Assembly (NCBI GenBank): GCA_002308995.1
Contig: DBWQ01000013.1
Span: forward strand, 1 to 41,781
DNA length: 41,781 nt
Source of the DNA: Clostridiales bacterium UBA1234
GTDB lineage: Bacteria; Bacillota; Clostridia; TANB77; UBA1234
Reading direction: 5' to 3'
Shown here piece after piece: positions 7,506 to 16,570 of the stretch. The position numbers and the translations under genes were made by a program. The notes under the pieces were generated by a model that searched no databases, had not been told where the DNA came from, and was given only the letters and a program-made list of their open reading frames with translations. Numbering within the stretch: the first letter of the stretch is position 1; each line of letters opens with the position of its first letter.

Positions 7506-8240
7506 CTATTGCACCTCGCTTTCATATGGGACTGTATATTGTAAGTTGACACTTGCATCATAATCTTGAATAATGATTTCTTCCATAGGCGTTACCGTTA
7601 TATCTAACTGAATCCCTTTGTATTTATCGATGATTCCGCTTTTTAGATACACTCCCGAAGCAAGTGTTTCTGGATTACCAATCGCTTTAATCGTATATGG
7701 AGCAGCAATGGTTACCCCATCAATTTGAATCTTAGGATCTACCGCTACAATACTGGAACGAGACGTAATTCTTTGGTCATTTACCGAAATTACTTCAGCA
7801 CCATTTAATAATAACTCGTTAATCAGTGTCATGATATCTTCTGCACTGATAATAAATACATTACTATCATAATGGCCGGCATCAAGTGCAATTTTTTCTC
7901 TAGCCTTTGATTCGTCCAATACAATTGTGACGCCCTTGCCTTTCACCGGTGTTAGCCCTGCCAAAATATTAGCGGTATCAAGTTCCTTTTTCATTAAAGC
8001 AATACTCTCATCTTGATTAGATGCATCACGATATTCTTCGATACGTTTATTTAATTCAACATTTTTACTAGATAAGTTGTTATAAGCATCCTTCCACTGA
8101 TTTACTTCATCTCTTAGTTCATTTTCTGTCTTTAAGCGTAAGATATCCGCCTTATTAATGTTTACTGTACGCATTTGAATTGTGACAACAAAAGCAACCA
8201 AAAAGCAGATTACATAAATTACAATTAACTTCGTTTTCAT
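7506..8240 (-). CDS. DUF881 family membrane-anchored protein
   Basis: About 244 residues: one N-terminal membrane anchor (MKTKLIVIYVICFLVAFVV), a coiled-coil stretch (about 25-70, rich in E, K, N and L) and an extracellular DUF881 domain (segments GKGVTIVLDES, ELLLNGAEVISVNDQRI and YTIKAIGNPETL). The open frame allows a start at 8249, but ATG 8240 is eight bases after AAAGGA and is preferred. DUF881 proteins cluster with divIB, sbp and ftsZ in Firmicutes; their molecular role is not established. Confidence 0.88.
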   Translation of the reverse strand: MKTKLIVIYVICFLVAFVVTIQMRTVNINKADILRLKTENELRDEVNQWKDAYNNLSSKNVELNKRIEEYRDASNQDESIALMKKELDTANILAGLTPVKGKGVTIVLDESKAREKIALDAGHYDSNVFIISAEDIMTLINELLLNGAEVISVNDQRITSRSSIVAVDPKIQIDGVTIAAPYTIKAIGNPETLASGVYLKSGIIDKYKGIQLDITVTPMEEIIIQDYDASVNLQYTVPYESEVQ

Positions 8241-8270
8241 TTGCTTCATCCTTTCAATCTTTCTATCGCA

Positions 8271-9050
8271 TTAATAACGTTCTGTAAAAACAGTCTTTTC
8301 TAAGTAATTACTGCTACTTACATCAATTCTTCCTTTTTTCCCTTTTACCTTGCTTAAAATGCCTGCAATATACTTTAATTTGTCAGAAATGGTATTACGA
8401 TTAATTTCTCCATATACAATTTCTACATCTTCCTCTGTTACCCATATCTTAACATTACCTATACTTTCGTAATTGATTTCTGAAATCGTATAATCAAAGT
8501 GATTTTGCTTTGCATTCTCAAGCAGATACACAACATTATCATATTTGGTCTTTGCTGTATCGGTTAATCGCTTTCCAACTTCATAGGAATTAAACTCTAC
8601 ATTATAAATAATAGGTAATCCCTCAAACTTTTTTTCACGGGTCACTTCTAAGATATACCCATACTGGTCCATGACCAAAAAAGACTCTAAATACTTGACA
8701 AGTGCAAAAGGTACTCTTTCCACATATTTTATCTCAATGGTATTTGGCATTTTTAATTGTACTTGAGCGGATTGAATATATGGCAGTTCTTCTATTTGAT
8801 TTTCTAATGCACCATACTCAATTTGAAATACATTCTCCCCTATTTGTGCATCAACAATGTTTTGAATTTCCTCTTTGCTCACATGAATTCCATCATCAAT
8901 CACAATTTTAGCTAGGTTAAAAACAGGTGAAAAGAAACAGCCTATTGCAATTCCAACGATAATTAATATTAAAAAAAACATAACGATTCTTTTGCCAGTT
9001 CTCTCTTGGGTATCCTCGAAATCTGTTTCATTTGGTGCTGTTCTAGCCAT
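8271..9050 (-). CDS. divIB: Cell division protein DivIB/FtsQ
   Basis: About 259 residues: a short cytoplasmic tail, one membrane helix (about 21-42, VMFFLILIIVGIAIGCFF), then an extracellular POTRA domain (FNLAKIVIDDGIHVSKEEI) and the FtsQ beta domain (FEGLPIIYNVEF). The start at 9050 follows GAGGAG by nine bases; the open frame also allows a TTG three codons upstream. DivIB is part of the septal wall synthesis complex with FtsL and DivIC. It is downstream of murA, as in many Clostridia. Confidence 0.92.
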   Translation of the reverse strand: MARTAPNETDFEDTQERTGKRIVMFFLILIIVGIAIGCFFSPVFNLAKIVIDDGIHVSKEEIQNIVDAQIGENVFQIEYGALENQIEELPYIQSAQVQLKMPNTIEIKYVERVPFALVKYLESFLVMDQYGYILEVTREKKFEGLPIIYNVEFNSYEVGKRLTDTAKTKYDNVVYLLENAKQNHFDYTISEINYESIGNVKIWVTEEDVEIVYGEINRNTISDKLKYIAGILSKVKGKKGRIDVSSSNYLEKTVFTERY

Positions 9051-9087
9051 ATGAATCAACTCCTCTTTTTTGCTGCTATCTATTTTA

Positions 9088-10338
9088 TCACTCTTCTTTT
9101 ATTTTTGCACCTAATATTGTAAGTTTTTTTGTTAAATTTTCGTATCCTCTTTCGATGTATGGAATTCCTGTAATTGTAGAAATCCCCTCTGCCATAAGTG
9201 CTGCTTCCACTAAAGCCGCCCCACCTCTTAAATCTTTTGCCTCTATCTGTGCATTTTTTAGTTTTTTCACTCCTCGAACCATAGCCGTTTTTCCTTGTAC
9301 TACTATTTGAGCACCCATTTTCATTAGTTCTTTTACATACTTATATCTATTTTCAAAAATGTTCTCCATCACATAGGAAGTTCCCTTTGCAATGGATAGT
9401 GCTGTCACAAATTGGGACTGCATATCTGTTGGGAATCCCGGATAAGGCATTGTTTTAATAATCGTTGGATATAAATTAGCATTTGATTTTAAAAAGATAT
9501 GTTTTGGCGAGACTCCTATTTGGCAATTCATTTTTTTAAGCTGACGGATGACTTCTTGAAGGTGATTGGAATTCACATGATTTAGCTTCACTTCTCCTCC
9601 ACATCCTGCCACCATACAAAGATAGGTTCCTGCTTCTATCCTATCAGGAATCACTTCAAAAGAGGTATCATGTAAAACTTTTACTCCCTGTACAAAAATT
9701 GTATGACTGCCTGCTCCACAAATTCTTCCTCCCATACTATTTAAAAAATTTTGCAAGCAAACAATTTCTGGTTCTCGTGCAGCATTATGAATTACCGTTT
9801 CTCCCTCTGCTAAAACACTAGCAAGCATCATATTTTCGGTAGCACCAACGGAAGGAAAACTAAGTGTTATTTTAGTACCTATTAGTTTTTGAACTTTGCA
9901 TTCAATTTTATCATTAGTTTCATTGATTTCAACCCCCATCTTTTGAAAAGCTTTTAAATGCATATTAATTGGCCTAGAACCAATTTCGCATCCCCCTGGA
10001 TAGGTAAATTTAGCGCACCCTTTTCTTCCAATTAAAGCACCAGCAATCATCACAGAGGATCTCATCTCATGCATCAAGTTTTCAGGTATCACGCAGCTCG
10101 TAATTTCAGAAGTATCAAGAAATAAACTTTGCTGATTGTCATATACTTTGGCACCCAGATGCTTTAATATTTCTAACATAACAGTAACATCACGAATCTG
10201 TGGACAATTCTTGAGTTCCACCGTCCCTTTATTTAAAAGAGAGGCTGCAATGACAGGAAGTGCTGCATTTTTAGAACCAGAAACATCCACTTCCCCCACA
10301 AGCGGGTATCCTCCCTCTATTATGTAACGATTCAACAT
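9088..10338 (-). CDS. murA: UDP-N-acetylglucosamine 1-carboxyvinyltransferase MurA
   Basis: A 416-residue EPSP-synthase-fold enzyme. It transfers enolpyruvate from PEP to UDP-GlcNAc, the first committed step of peptidoglycan synthesis. It has the Lys-Asn pair at 23-24 (SGSKNAAL) and the catalytic cysteine at 117 in YPGGCEIGSRP, the residue alkylated by fosfomycin. The start ATG-TTG is preceded by GGGGTGA. It is the first gene of the division block reading left; the following gene, divIB, is 37 bp away. Confidence 0.96.
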   Translation of the reverse strand: MLNRYIIEGGYPLVGEVDVSGSKNAALPVIAASLLNKGTVELKNCPQIRDVTVMLEILKHLGAKVYDNQQSLFLDTSEITSCVIPENLMHEMRSSVMIAGALIGRKGCAKFTYPGGCEIGSRPINMHLKAFQKMGVEINETNDKIECKVQKLIGTKITLSFPSVGATENMMLASVLAEGETVIHNAAREPEIVCLQNFLNSMGGRICGAGSHTIFVQGVKVLHDTSFEVIPDRIEAGTYLCMVAGCGGEVKLNHVNSNHLQEVIRQLKKMNCQIGVSPKHIFLKSNANLYPTIIKTMPYPGFPTDMQSQFVTALSIAKGTSYVMENIFENRYKYVKELMKMGAQIVVQGKTAMVRGVKKLKNAQIEAKDLRGGAALVEAALMAEGISTITGIPYIERGYENLTKKLTILGAKIKEE

Positions 10339-10415
10339 TCTTCACCCCTTAAAGCGTTCTAATATAATGTATGCCTATTTCGTGAAGGGCGTTCCTAAAT
10401 ATTCAAGCCCATAAA

Positions 10416-10449
10416 AAAAGTAACCTTCTATTACAAGAAGGTTACTTTT
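10416..10449 (-). terminator. Terminator of topB
   Basis: A perfect 14-bp stem (10416-10429 with 10436-10449) with a 6-base loop and a run of seven T residues on the minus strand. It separates topB from the murA transcription unit. Confidence 0.93.
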
Positions 10450-10511
10450 AAGATTGATTCACAAAGCATTAAACATCATTATTAGTATGATGTCTCATAA
10501 CAATCATATTT

Positions 10512-12443
10512 TTATCGATTTTTTACTTTAGCAATTTTACTTTTCACATATTGCTCTAATTTTTCCATAAATACTCTTGATTCTATTTCTTTATTAGCTA
10601 CCATTTCTAACCCTTTTTCCCAACTTGCCGTAAGCTCTGGATTAAGCATGTCTGGCATGGCATAACGCACTACCTGGTAAATGAGCTCTCCTTTACTTGT
10701 TGGCGTTAAAATTTGTGTTTTGCTATTCGTATCAATATAGCCAATGCGATTTAACTTTTTGATAATCTCCGCTCTTGTGGCGCTGGTGCCAATGCCACTA
10801 CCTTTAATCTGCTCTCGTAATTTTTCGTCTTCAATTAGCTTTCCTGCATTCTCCATCGCTAAAATAATAGAACCAGAAGAATACCTTGATGGTGGAGAAG
10901 TTTCACCAGCTTTGACACCAAAATCGTCAAGCGTTAACTTTTGTCCCTTTTTAATTGCCTTTAAAATATCTGCATTGGCAGTGGTAGTATTCTCATCTTC
11001 TTCCTCCGTTGTTTGTCCTTTTAATGCCTCCAAATACCCCAATTTGGTACACACTTTACTACTTGCATAAAACTTTTCTCCCGCGATGTCAATCGTTACT
11101 GAAAGCTTTGTAAACTCGGCAGGAGGGAAAAAGATACTTAAAAATCTTTTCACGATTAGCTTATAGATTTCCTTTGGCAAATCTCCCACTTTATCATAGT
11201 TTTCAAAGCCTTGCCCTGTTGGAATTAACGCATAGTGATCGGTAATTTTTGAATCATTAACATACTTACTTTTCACGATATCGGTACTATATTTGTTATC
11301 TATCATATTTTTAATGATGCTAGAAATCTCTTCATCCTTTCCCCATTTAGCAAGACCATTTAGGTTTTTTGTAATCTCTTTTGCTACTGCGGTAGATAGC
11401 ACTCTCGCATCCGTTCTAGGGTAAGTAACTAGTTTTTTTTCATATAATTCTTGAATGATTTCCAGTGTTTTATCTGGCGAAATTTTAAACTTTTTACTGC
11501 AATCATTTTGAATTTCTGCCAAATTGTATAAAAGTGGAGCATTTTCTTTTTGCGTTTTTTTAGAGGCTTCTATTACTGTTGGCACAGGGTTTTGCTGTTT
11601 TAGATTTTCAATAAATTGATTGGCTAGTTCCTCTGTTTTAAAACCATTATCGTTATAGAGTTGATTCGTTTCTTGTGCCCTTTTCACCACTTCATTTTTT
11701 GCTTTTTCACCCATCTTCCACTCAGAAGTAAGCCCTTCAGTAAAAGAAGCTTGTACTTTATAAAACTTTGATTTCACAAAATTACGAATTTCATTTTCTT
11801 TATCAACAATCATGCCTAAAACGCATGTCATCACTCTACCAACAGATACAGATACCTTTTCTTCATGATTTAATTCGGCTACTTTTTTGCCATAAGCAAG
11901 GGTTAAAATACGAGAAAAATTGATTCCAATTAAATAATCTTCTTTTGCCCTTAAATAAGCACTATCTGCCAGAGCATCGTACTCAGTTAAATCTTTTGCT
12001 TCACGAATACCACGAAGAATTTCTTCTTCCGTTTGCGAATCAATCCATACTCTTTTTTTCGCCTTTCCTTCTACCCCTACCATTTGATCCACCAAACGAT
12101 AAATATATTCTCCCTCACGCCCCGAGTCCGTGCAAACATAGATGGTATCGACATCCTCTTTGGTAAGAAGACCTTTGACAATTTCAAACTGATTTTGCAC
12201 AGACGCAATTACTTCATACTTCCATTCGGTTGGAATAAACGGAAGTGTATCAAAGCGCCACATTTTATACTTTTCATCATACACTTCTGGATAGCTCATC
12301 GTTACCAAATGGCCTACACACCATGTGATAATGTACTCGTCTGATTCCATATAACCATTCTTACGAGTGGTATTTATTTTAAGAGCCTTAGCAAATTCCA
12401 TTGCTACACTCGGCTTTTCAGTAATTAATAACTTTCTAGACAT
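10512..12443 (-). CDS. topB: DNA topoisomerase III (type IA)
   Basis: A 643-residue type IA topoisomerase. The TOPRIM domain is at the N-terminus (LLITEKPSVA; acidic motif TDSGREGE at 106-113). The catalytic tyrosine is Y341 in LVTYPRTDARVL. The conserved GIGTSATRAEIIKKL is near residue 560. No C-terminal zinc ribbons are present, unlike TopA at 14390. It relaxes negative supercoils and decatenates DNA through single-strand passage. AGGAGG lies five bases before the ATG. It has its own promoter (12470-12497) and terminator. Confidence 0.95.
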   Translation of the reverse strand: MSRKLLITEKPSVAMEFAKALKINTTRKNGYMESDEYIITWCVGHLVTMSYPEVYDEKYKMWRFDTLPFIPTEWKYEVIASVQNQFEIVKGLLTKEDVDTIYVCTDSGREGEYIYRLVDQMVGVEGKAKKRVWIDSQTEEEILRGIREAKDLTEYDALADSAYLRAKEDYLIGINFSRILTLAYGKKVAELNHEEKVSVSVGRVMTCVLGMIVDKENEIRNFVKSKFYKVQASFTEGLTSEWKMGEKAKNEVVKRAQETNQLYNDNGFKTEELANQFIENLKQQNPVPTVIEASKKTQKENAPLLYNLAEIQNDCSKKFKISPDKTLEIIQELYEKKLVTYPRTDARVLSTAVAKEITKNLNGLAKWGKDEEISSIIKNMIDNKYSTDIVKSKYVNDSKITDHYALIPTGQGFENYDKVGDLPKEIYKLIVKRFLSIFFPPAEFTKLSVTIDIAGEKFYASSKVCTKLGYLEALKGQTTEEEDENTTTANADILKAIKKGQKLTLDDFGVKAGETSPPSRYSSGSIILAMENAGKLIEDEKLREQIKGSGIGTSATRAEIIKKLNRIGYIDTNSKTQILTPTSKGELIYQVVRYAMPDMLNPELTASWEKGLEMVANKEIESRVFMEKLEQYVKSKIAKVKNR

Positions 12444-12469
12444 GCTTACCTCCTAGATTTCGTAAGATT

Positions 12470-12497
12470 ATTGTATCATACGTAGATTTTTTCGCAA
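12470..12497 (-). promoter_or_regulatory. Promoter of topB
   Basis: On the minus strand: TTGCGA (12492-12497), a 16-bp spacer and TACAAT (12470-12475), 27 bp before the topB start codon. Confidence 0.65.
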
Positions 12498-12566
12498 CTA
12501 TTTTTAATGAGACTAAAAAATGTCCATCAAAAAGATTTCAAACTTGTCGATTTTTGTCATTCTTTC

Positions 12567-12595
12567 TTGTGTTCTACGCACAATAATGCTATAAT
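12567..12595 (+). promoter_or_regulatory. Promoter of the orphan gene 12665-13180
   Basis: TTGTGT (12567-12572), a 17-bp spacer and a perfect TATAAT (12590-12595), facing right and divergent from the topB promoter. Confidence 0.7.
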
Positions 12596-12664
12596 TTGCT
12601 TGATTTTAACACTTTAGCTATATCACCGTTTTGTTACATGTGATAACCAAAAGGAGGTTACATC

Positions 12665-13180
12665 ATGAACTACCCCAAAATTTCGAGCCTCAATCCTGGT
12701 TCCAATCTTGTGACCAACCAGGAAGAAACACTCATCTTAGATGTATGCTTGAACCCCACCAAAAAGTCAATTCTCATCCAAGTAAGAGAAGAATCCACCG
12801 TTTTGCCAACGCTCTACACCCTTTCTTCTTTGTGGAAGTACCTTCCCTCTGAATTTAAGACGATGCCTGGAGATATCGGCGTGTACTATAGTGGAAAAGG
12901 AGAAAAGATAGGTATCCTCCGAGAACTTCACGTTATCTCTCCTCTCTACTACCTTCCGAATGGTCTCATTACAGAGTACAAGGAAGAAGTTTATGTTCTT
13001 TCTTCCCACCTCATGAAAGCTAAACCTTACTTCTATCCCACCTGGATGTTAAAGTACTTCGGCCCCGAAGAGGATGAGTTTCTCATCTACACAGCCACCT
13101 CCACTCCCGAAAACTACCGTCCGCGAGAAAATCCGCTAGGATATGAGAAGGTTCCTGGTGAGTACATTCCGAAAATTTAA
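12665..13180 (+). CDS. Orphan hypothetical protein on the opposite strand, atypical composition
   Basis: A 171-residue soluble protein that I do not recognise. It starts with ATG seven bases after a strong AAGGAGG. It is rich in Pro, Tyr and Leu, with no signal peptide, membrane helix or cysteine pair that suggests a fold. It is the only plus-strand gene in the first 40 kb, and it lies between topB and murG with its own promoter and a bidirectional terminator. GC and codon choice (CTC, ATC, TAC, AAG, CCC) differ clearly from native genes. It resembles the other two GC-rich single-gene units (559-951 and 27768-28916) in setting. It has no in-frame CGG. Confidence 0.75.
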   Translation: MNYPKISSLNPGSNLVTNQEETLILDVCLNPTKKSILIQVREESTVLPTLYTLSSLWKYLPSEFKTMPGDIGVYYSGKGEKIGILRELHVISPLYYLPNGLITEYKEEVYVLSSHLMKAKPYFYPTWMLKYFGPEEDEFLIYTATSTPENYRPRENPLGYEKVPGEYIPKI

Positions 13181-13182
13181 GA

Positions 13183-13214
13183 AAAAGCCAATGGGAACAT
13201 TCCCATTGGCTTTT
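13183..13214. terminator. Bidirectional terminator between convergent genes
   Basis: A perfect 15-bp stem (13183-13197 with 13200-13214, AAAAGCCAATGGGAA) around a 2-base gap, with A and T runs on both ends. It serves the plus-strand orphan gene and the murG end at 13217. Confidence 0.93.
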
Positions 13215-13216
13215 AT

Positions 13217-14287
13217 TTAAACAAGTTTCTTAATCTCTTCGATGATTTTATCAATCGCCCCAACATTTTCTTCTCTTAGTGCCTTTTCTTTCATCTGAGC
13301 ATATTTTTCTTTATCATGTAAAATATCATTAATCGTTTGTTTAAGTACCTCTTTCGTTAAATCTTTTTCTTCGATAATCACCCCGCCGCCTACATCAGCA
13401 ATCGTTTTTGCATTATAGAATTGATGATTTTCAGCAGCTGTTGGAAGGGGAATTAAGATGGAAGGAATGCCAACAATACCAAGCTCTGTACACGTAAGTG
13501 CTCCACTTCTACATACGGCAATATCAGATGCTGACATCACTTCTTCCATGTTGTAGATATATTTTTCCACTTTGATATTTTCATGATGATTAGTGATTTT
13601 CTCCATGATAGCATCATAGTTTTTGGGACCTGTGGCATAAATAACTTGGTAATCAATATCATCGCTATCATTGATTAACTCTATCATCGTTTCATTGATT
13701 TTTTTAGCGCCTTGGCTTCCACCAAAAACTAATACCAATGGTTTTGTAATTCCCATGGAATTTCGTAATTCATCATAGGAGAGTTTTCCTTGCATCTTGG
13801 TAGGGTTTCCTGTGTAGACAGCATGCTTTGCTTTTGGAAGCCTTTCTTTAGCAGATTCAAAACCAAGTGCAATGGTATCCACTTTACTCGAAAGCCAGAT
13901 AGTAGTTTTACCTGGAAGAGCATTACTTTCATGAATAAAAGTTGGCACTTTTTTTCTAAGAGCTGCAATCATGGCAGGAGCTGTCACATAACCACCTGTT
14001 CCAATCACCATATTCGGTTTTTCTTCGTCAATTAGTTTTTTGACATCCGAAATACCTCTAAAAAGTTCTTTCATGGTTCTAATGTTTTGAAGCGACAAAC
14101 TTCTATGTAAGCCACTGGCATGAATAAACTTTAATGGATACCCCGCCTTTGGTACTAAATCTACTTCCATACCTCCATCGGTTCCCACAAAGATAATTTC
14201 ATGGCCTAGTTCTTTTAATTTATTAGCAATAGCGATTCCAGGAGTAATGTGTCCGCCTGTGCCTCCTGCTGCGATAATAAACTTCAT
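13217..14287 (-). CDS. murG: MurG, lipid II synthase (GlcNAc transferase)
   Basis: A 356-residue GT-B glycosyltransferase that adds GlcNAc to lipid I at the inner face of the membrane. It has the N-terminal GGTGGHITPG loop, HESNALPGKT, the second-domain loop VFGGSQGAKKIN, and the UDP-GlcNAc-binding stretch CRSGALTCTELG followed by PTAAENHQFYNA. The open frame extends to 14314, but ATG 14287 follows AGGAGG by nine bases and matches the family start. Here it is separated from murA and divIB by topB and an orphan gene. Confidence 0.96.
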   Translation of the reverse strand: MKFIIAAGGTGGHITPGIAIANKLKELGHEIIFVGTDGGMEVDLVPKAGYPLKFIHASGLHRSLSLQNIRTMKELFRGISDVKKLIDEEKPNMVIGTGGYVTAPAMIAALRKKVPTFIHESNALPGKTTIWLSSKVDTIALGFESAKERLPKAKHAVYTGNPTKMQGKLSYDELRNSMGITKPLVLVFGGSQGAKKINETMIELINDSDDIDYQVIYATGPKNYDAIMEKITNHHENIKVEKYIYNMEEVMSASDIAVCRSGALTCTELGIVGIPSILIPLPTAAENHQFYNAKTIADVGGGVIIEEKDLTKEVLKQTINDILHDKEKYAQMKEKALREENVGAIDKIIEEIKKLV

Positions 14288-14346
14288 ATATAATCGCCTC
14301 CTATAGTTTATCATATGATAAACACGTATTTTGGTTATTTTTTAAA

Positions 14347-14375
14347 GGGACACTCCTTCTATGCGAGGGTGTCCC
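14347..14375 (-). terminator. Probable terminator of topA
   Basis: A 7-bp GC-rich stem (GGGACAC 14347-14353 with GTGTCCC 14369-14375) that extends with weaker pairs, followed on the minus strand by TTTAAAAAAT. Confidence 0.65.
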
Positions 14376-14389
14376 TATGTTGTCAAAAA

Positions 14390-16450
14390 CTATTTCTTTT
14401 TCGCCACTTTCTTCTTCGTTGTTTTTCTCTTAGTGGTTGTTTTCTTTTTTGGTTTTGCCTCTTTCGATAAATCTGCTGCCACAATCACGCCATTTTTATC
14501 TGGCCCGTTCCATGCAATAAAATCGCACTTTTCACCCGTGTTATCGTTATTCTCACAAATGTAATATTTCTTGCCACGTTTGCTCTTTTTAATTAAAATA
14601 TCGCCACCACATTTAGGGCATTTGACATTTTCTAATTTTTCCACGATAGGCTTAATATTTCTACACTCTGGGAAGCCTGGGCAAGCCATAAACTTGCCGT
14701 ATCTTCCCATTTTAATAACCATCATCCTGCCACACTTTTCGCATGGTACATCCGTCACTTCATCTTTGATTTCTACCTTGCCAATCTTTTCTTCTACCTC
14801 ATTTAAATTCTCAATAAATGGATGGTAGAACTCTCCAATTACTTCTTTCCATGGAATATCTCCCTCAGCCACTTCATCTAACTTTTCTTCCATCTGCGCT
14901 GTAAAGGCTAAATCCACAATATTTTTAAAGTTATCCTTTAATAGTGTATCTACGACGCGACCAAGCTCAGTTGGGTATAATACTTTCTTTTCTCTTTCAA
15001 TATATTTTCTATCCAAAATTGTTGTAATAGTTGGTGCATACGTACTTGGACGTCCAATTCCTTGTTCTTCTAATGCCTTTACCAAACTTGCCTCGGTATA
15101 TCGCGGTTTGGCTTCAGTAAAATGCTGTTCTGGCAAAAGCTCGTTTAATTTAAGCTCATCGCCTTCTTTTAAAGGTGGTAAAATGACATCTTTTTCTTCT
15201 AAATTTTCGTCATTTCCCTCTACATATAATGTCATAAAACCAGAGAACTTAATCTTAGAGCCGTTGGCTTTAAACAAATACTTGCCAGCCTCAATATCGA
15301 CTGCCATGGTATCATACACTGCCGATGCCATTTGTGATGCTAAAAATCTTTCATAGATTAATTTATATAGTTTGTATTGATCAGTTGGGAGTTTTGATTT
15401 TAAACTATCTGGCGCATTTTCGATGTGAGCTGGACGAATAGCCTCATGCGCGTCTTGTGCATCTTTTTTGGTTTTATAAAAACGATTCTCGTAGTACTCT
15501 TCCCCAAATCTACCCACAATTTGCTCTTTAGCTGCTGCCCTTGCTTCATCAGAAATTCTAGTAGAGTCAGTTCTCATATAAGTGATATGTCCATTTTCAT
15601 AAAGCGTTTGTGCAACTGACATTGTCTTTTTAATAGCAAAGCCAATTTTTCTGGATGCTTCTTGCTGTAACGTACTTGTGGTAAATGGTGGCGCTGGATA
15701 TCTCTTTTTCTCACCATATTTGATTTCTTTCACAATATACGAAACATTTTCTAGATGCCCTACAACATTTTTGATTTCTTTTTCAGAAGTAATCTCTAGT
15801 TTGTTATCTCCTGCACCATAAAATTTGGCAATGAAGTTTTTCTTAGACTTTTTCTCTTTTAAGTCAGCAGCAAGTGTCCAGTATTCTTCTGGCACAAAGT
15901 TTTCGATTTCTTCTTCACGGTCCACAATCATACGCACTGCCACGGATTGTACACGACCTGCCGATAAACCTTTTCTCACTTTCTTCCATAGAAGCGGGCT
16001 GATTTTATACCCTACAATTCTATCTAGAATTCTTCTTGCCTGCTGTGCATCAATTAGATCTTTATCTAATTTTCGAGGATTTTTAATCGCATTTTGAATC
16101 CCCGTTTTGGTGATTTCGTTAAAAGTGATACGACACTTCGAATCCTCATCAATCCCTAAAATAAATGCTAAGTGCCAAGCAATCGCTTCTCCCTCACGAT
16201 CAGGGTCAGTTGCAAGATATACTTTATCCGCATTTTTGGCATCATTTTTTAGTTTTTTGATCAATTCTGCTTTACCACGAATGTTAATATATTTAGGTTC
16301 AAAATTATTTTCTTCATCGATTCCTAGTTGAGATTTTGGTAAATCTCTAATATGTCCCATCGATGCTTCTACTTGATAGTTACTTCCTAATATTTTTTTA
16401 ATGGTTTCAGCCTTAGCAGGCGACTCCACAATTACTAAATACTTAGACAT
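14390..16450 (-). CDS. topA: DNA topoisomerase I (type IA)
   Basis: 686 residues. The TOPRIM domain is 1-115 (IVESPAKAETI; acidic motif TDPDREGEA at 81-89). The active-site tyrosine is Y291 in ITYMRTDST. Two zinc ribbons lie near the C-terminus (CEKCG...CPGFPEC and CPKCGGD...CENN...C). A strongly basic tail of lysines and threonines follows and probably binds DNA. It relaxes negative supercoils behind RNA polymerase. AGGAGAG precedes the ATG. It has its own promoter. Confidence 0.96.
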   Translation of the reverse strand: MSKYLVIVESPAKAETIKKILGSNYQVEASMGHIRDLPKSQLGIDEENNFEPKYINIRGKAELIKKLKNDAKNADKVYLATDPDREGEAIAWHLAFILGIDEDSKCRITFNEITKTGIQNAIKNPRKLDKDLIDAQQARRILDRIVGYKISPLLWKKVRKGLSAGRVQSVAVRMIVDREEEIENFVPEEYWTLAADLKEKKSKKNFIAKFYGAGDNKLEITSEKEIKNVVGHLENVSYIVKEIKYGEKKRYPAPPFTTSTLQQEASRKIGFAIKKTMSVAQTLYENGHITYMRTDSTRISDEARAAAKEQIVGRFGEEYYENRFYKTKKDAQDAHEAIRPAHIENAPDSLKSKLPTDQYKLYKLIYERFLASQMASAVYDTMAVDIEAGKYLFKANGSKIKFSGFMTLYVEGNDENLEEKDVILPPLKEGDELKLNELLPEQHFTEAKPRYTEASLVKALEEQGIGRPSTYAPTITTILDRKYIEREKKVLYPTELGRVVDTLLKDNFKNIVDLAFTAQMEEKLDEVAEGDIPWKEVIGEFYHPFIENLNEVEEKIGKVEIKDEVTDVPCEKCGRMMVIKMGRYGKFMACPGFPECRNIKPIVEKLENVKCPKCGGDILIKKSKRGKKYYICENNDNTGEKCDFIAWNGPDKNGVIVAADLSKEAKPKKKTTTKRKTTKKKVAKKK

Positions 16451-16489
16451 CTTACTCTCCTATCTCTTATATTTTTCACAACTCTCTTC

Positions 16490-16518
16490 ATTTTAAACCA
16501 AAATGATGGATAATGCAA
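16490..16518 (-). promoter_or_regulatory. Promoter of topA
   Basis: On the minus strand: TTGCAT (16513-16518), a 17-bp spacer and TAAAAT (16490-16495), 40 bp before the start codon. Confidence 0.65.
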
Positions 16519-16530
16519 GATGAAAAAAAC

Positions 16531-16560
16531 CGCACAAAAAGGGTTGCCCCTAAATGTGCG
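16531..16560 (-). terminator. Terminator of glyA
   Basis: CGCACA (16531-16536) pairs with TGTGCG (16555-16560), with an inner GGG/CCC pair. On the minus strand it is followed by GTTTTTTT. Confidence 0.85.
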
Positions 16561-16570
16561 TTTTTATATC

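Noticed and set aside
4201..7700. Other CGGA or CGGAATC strings in coding strands, e.g. in ftsA (GAC GGA ATC) and the DUF881 gene (AGC GGA ATC)
   Set aside because: There the C is the third base of a normal codon and the frame continues; the zero-frame triplet is not CGG, so no shift is needed.
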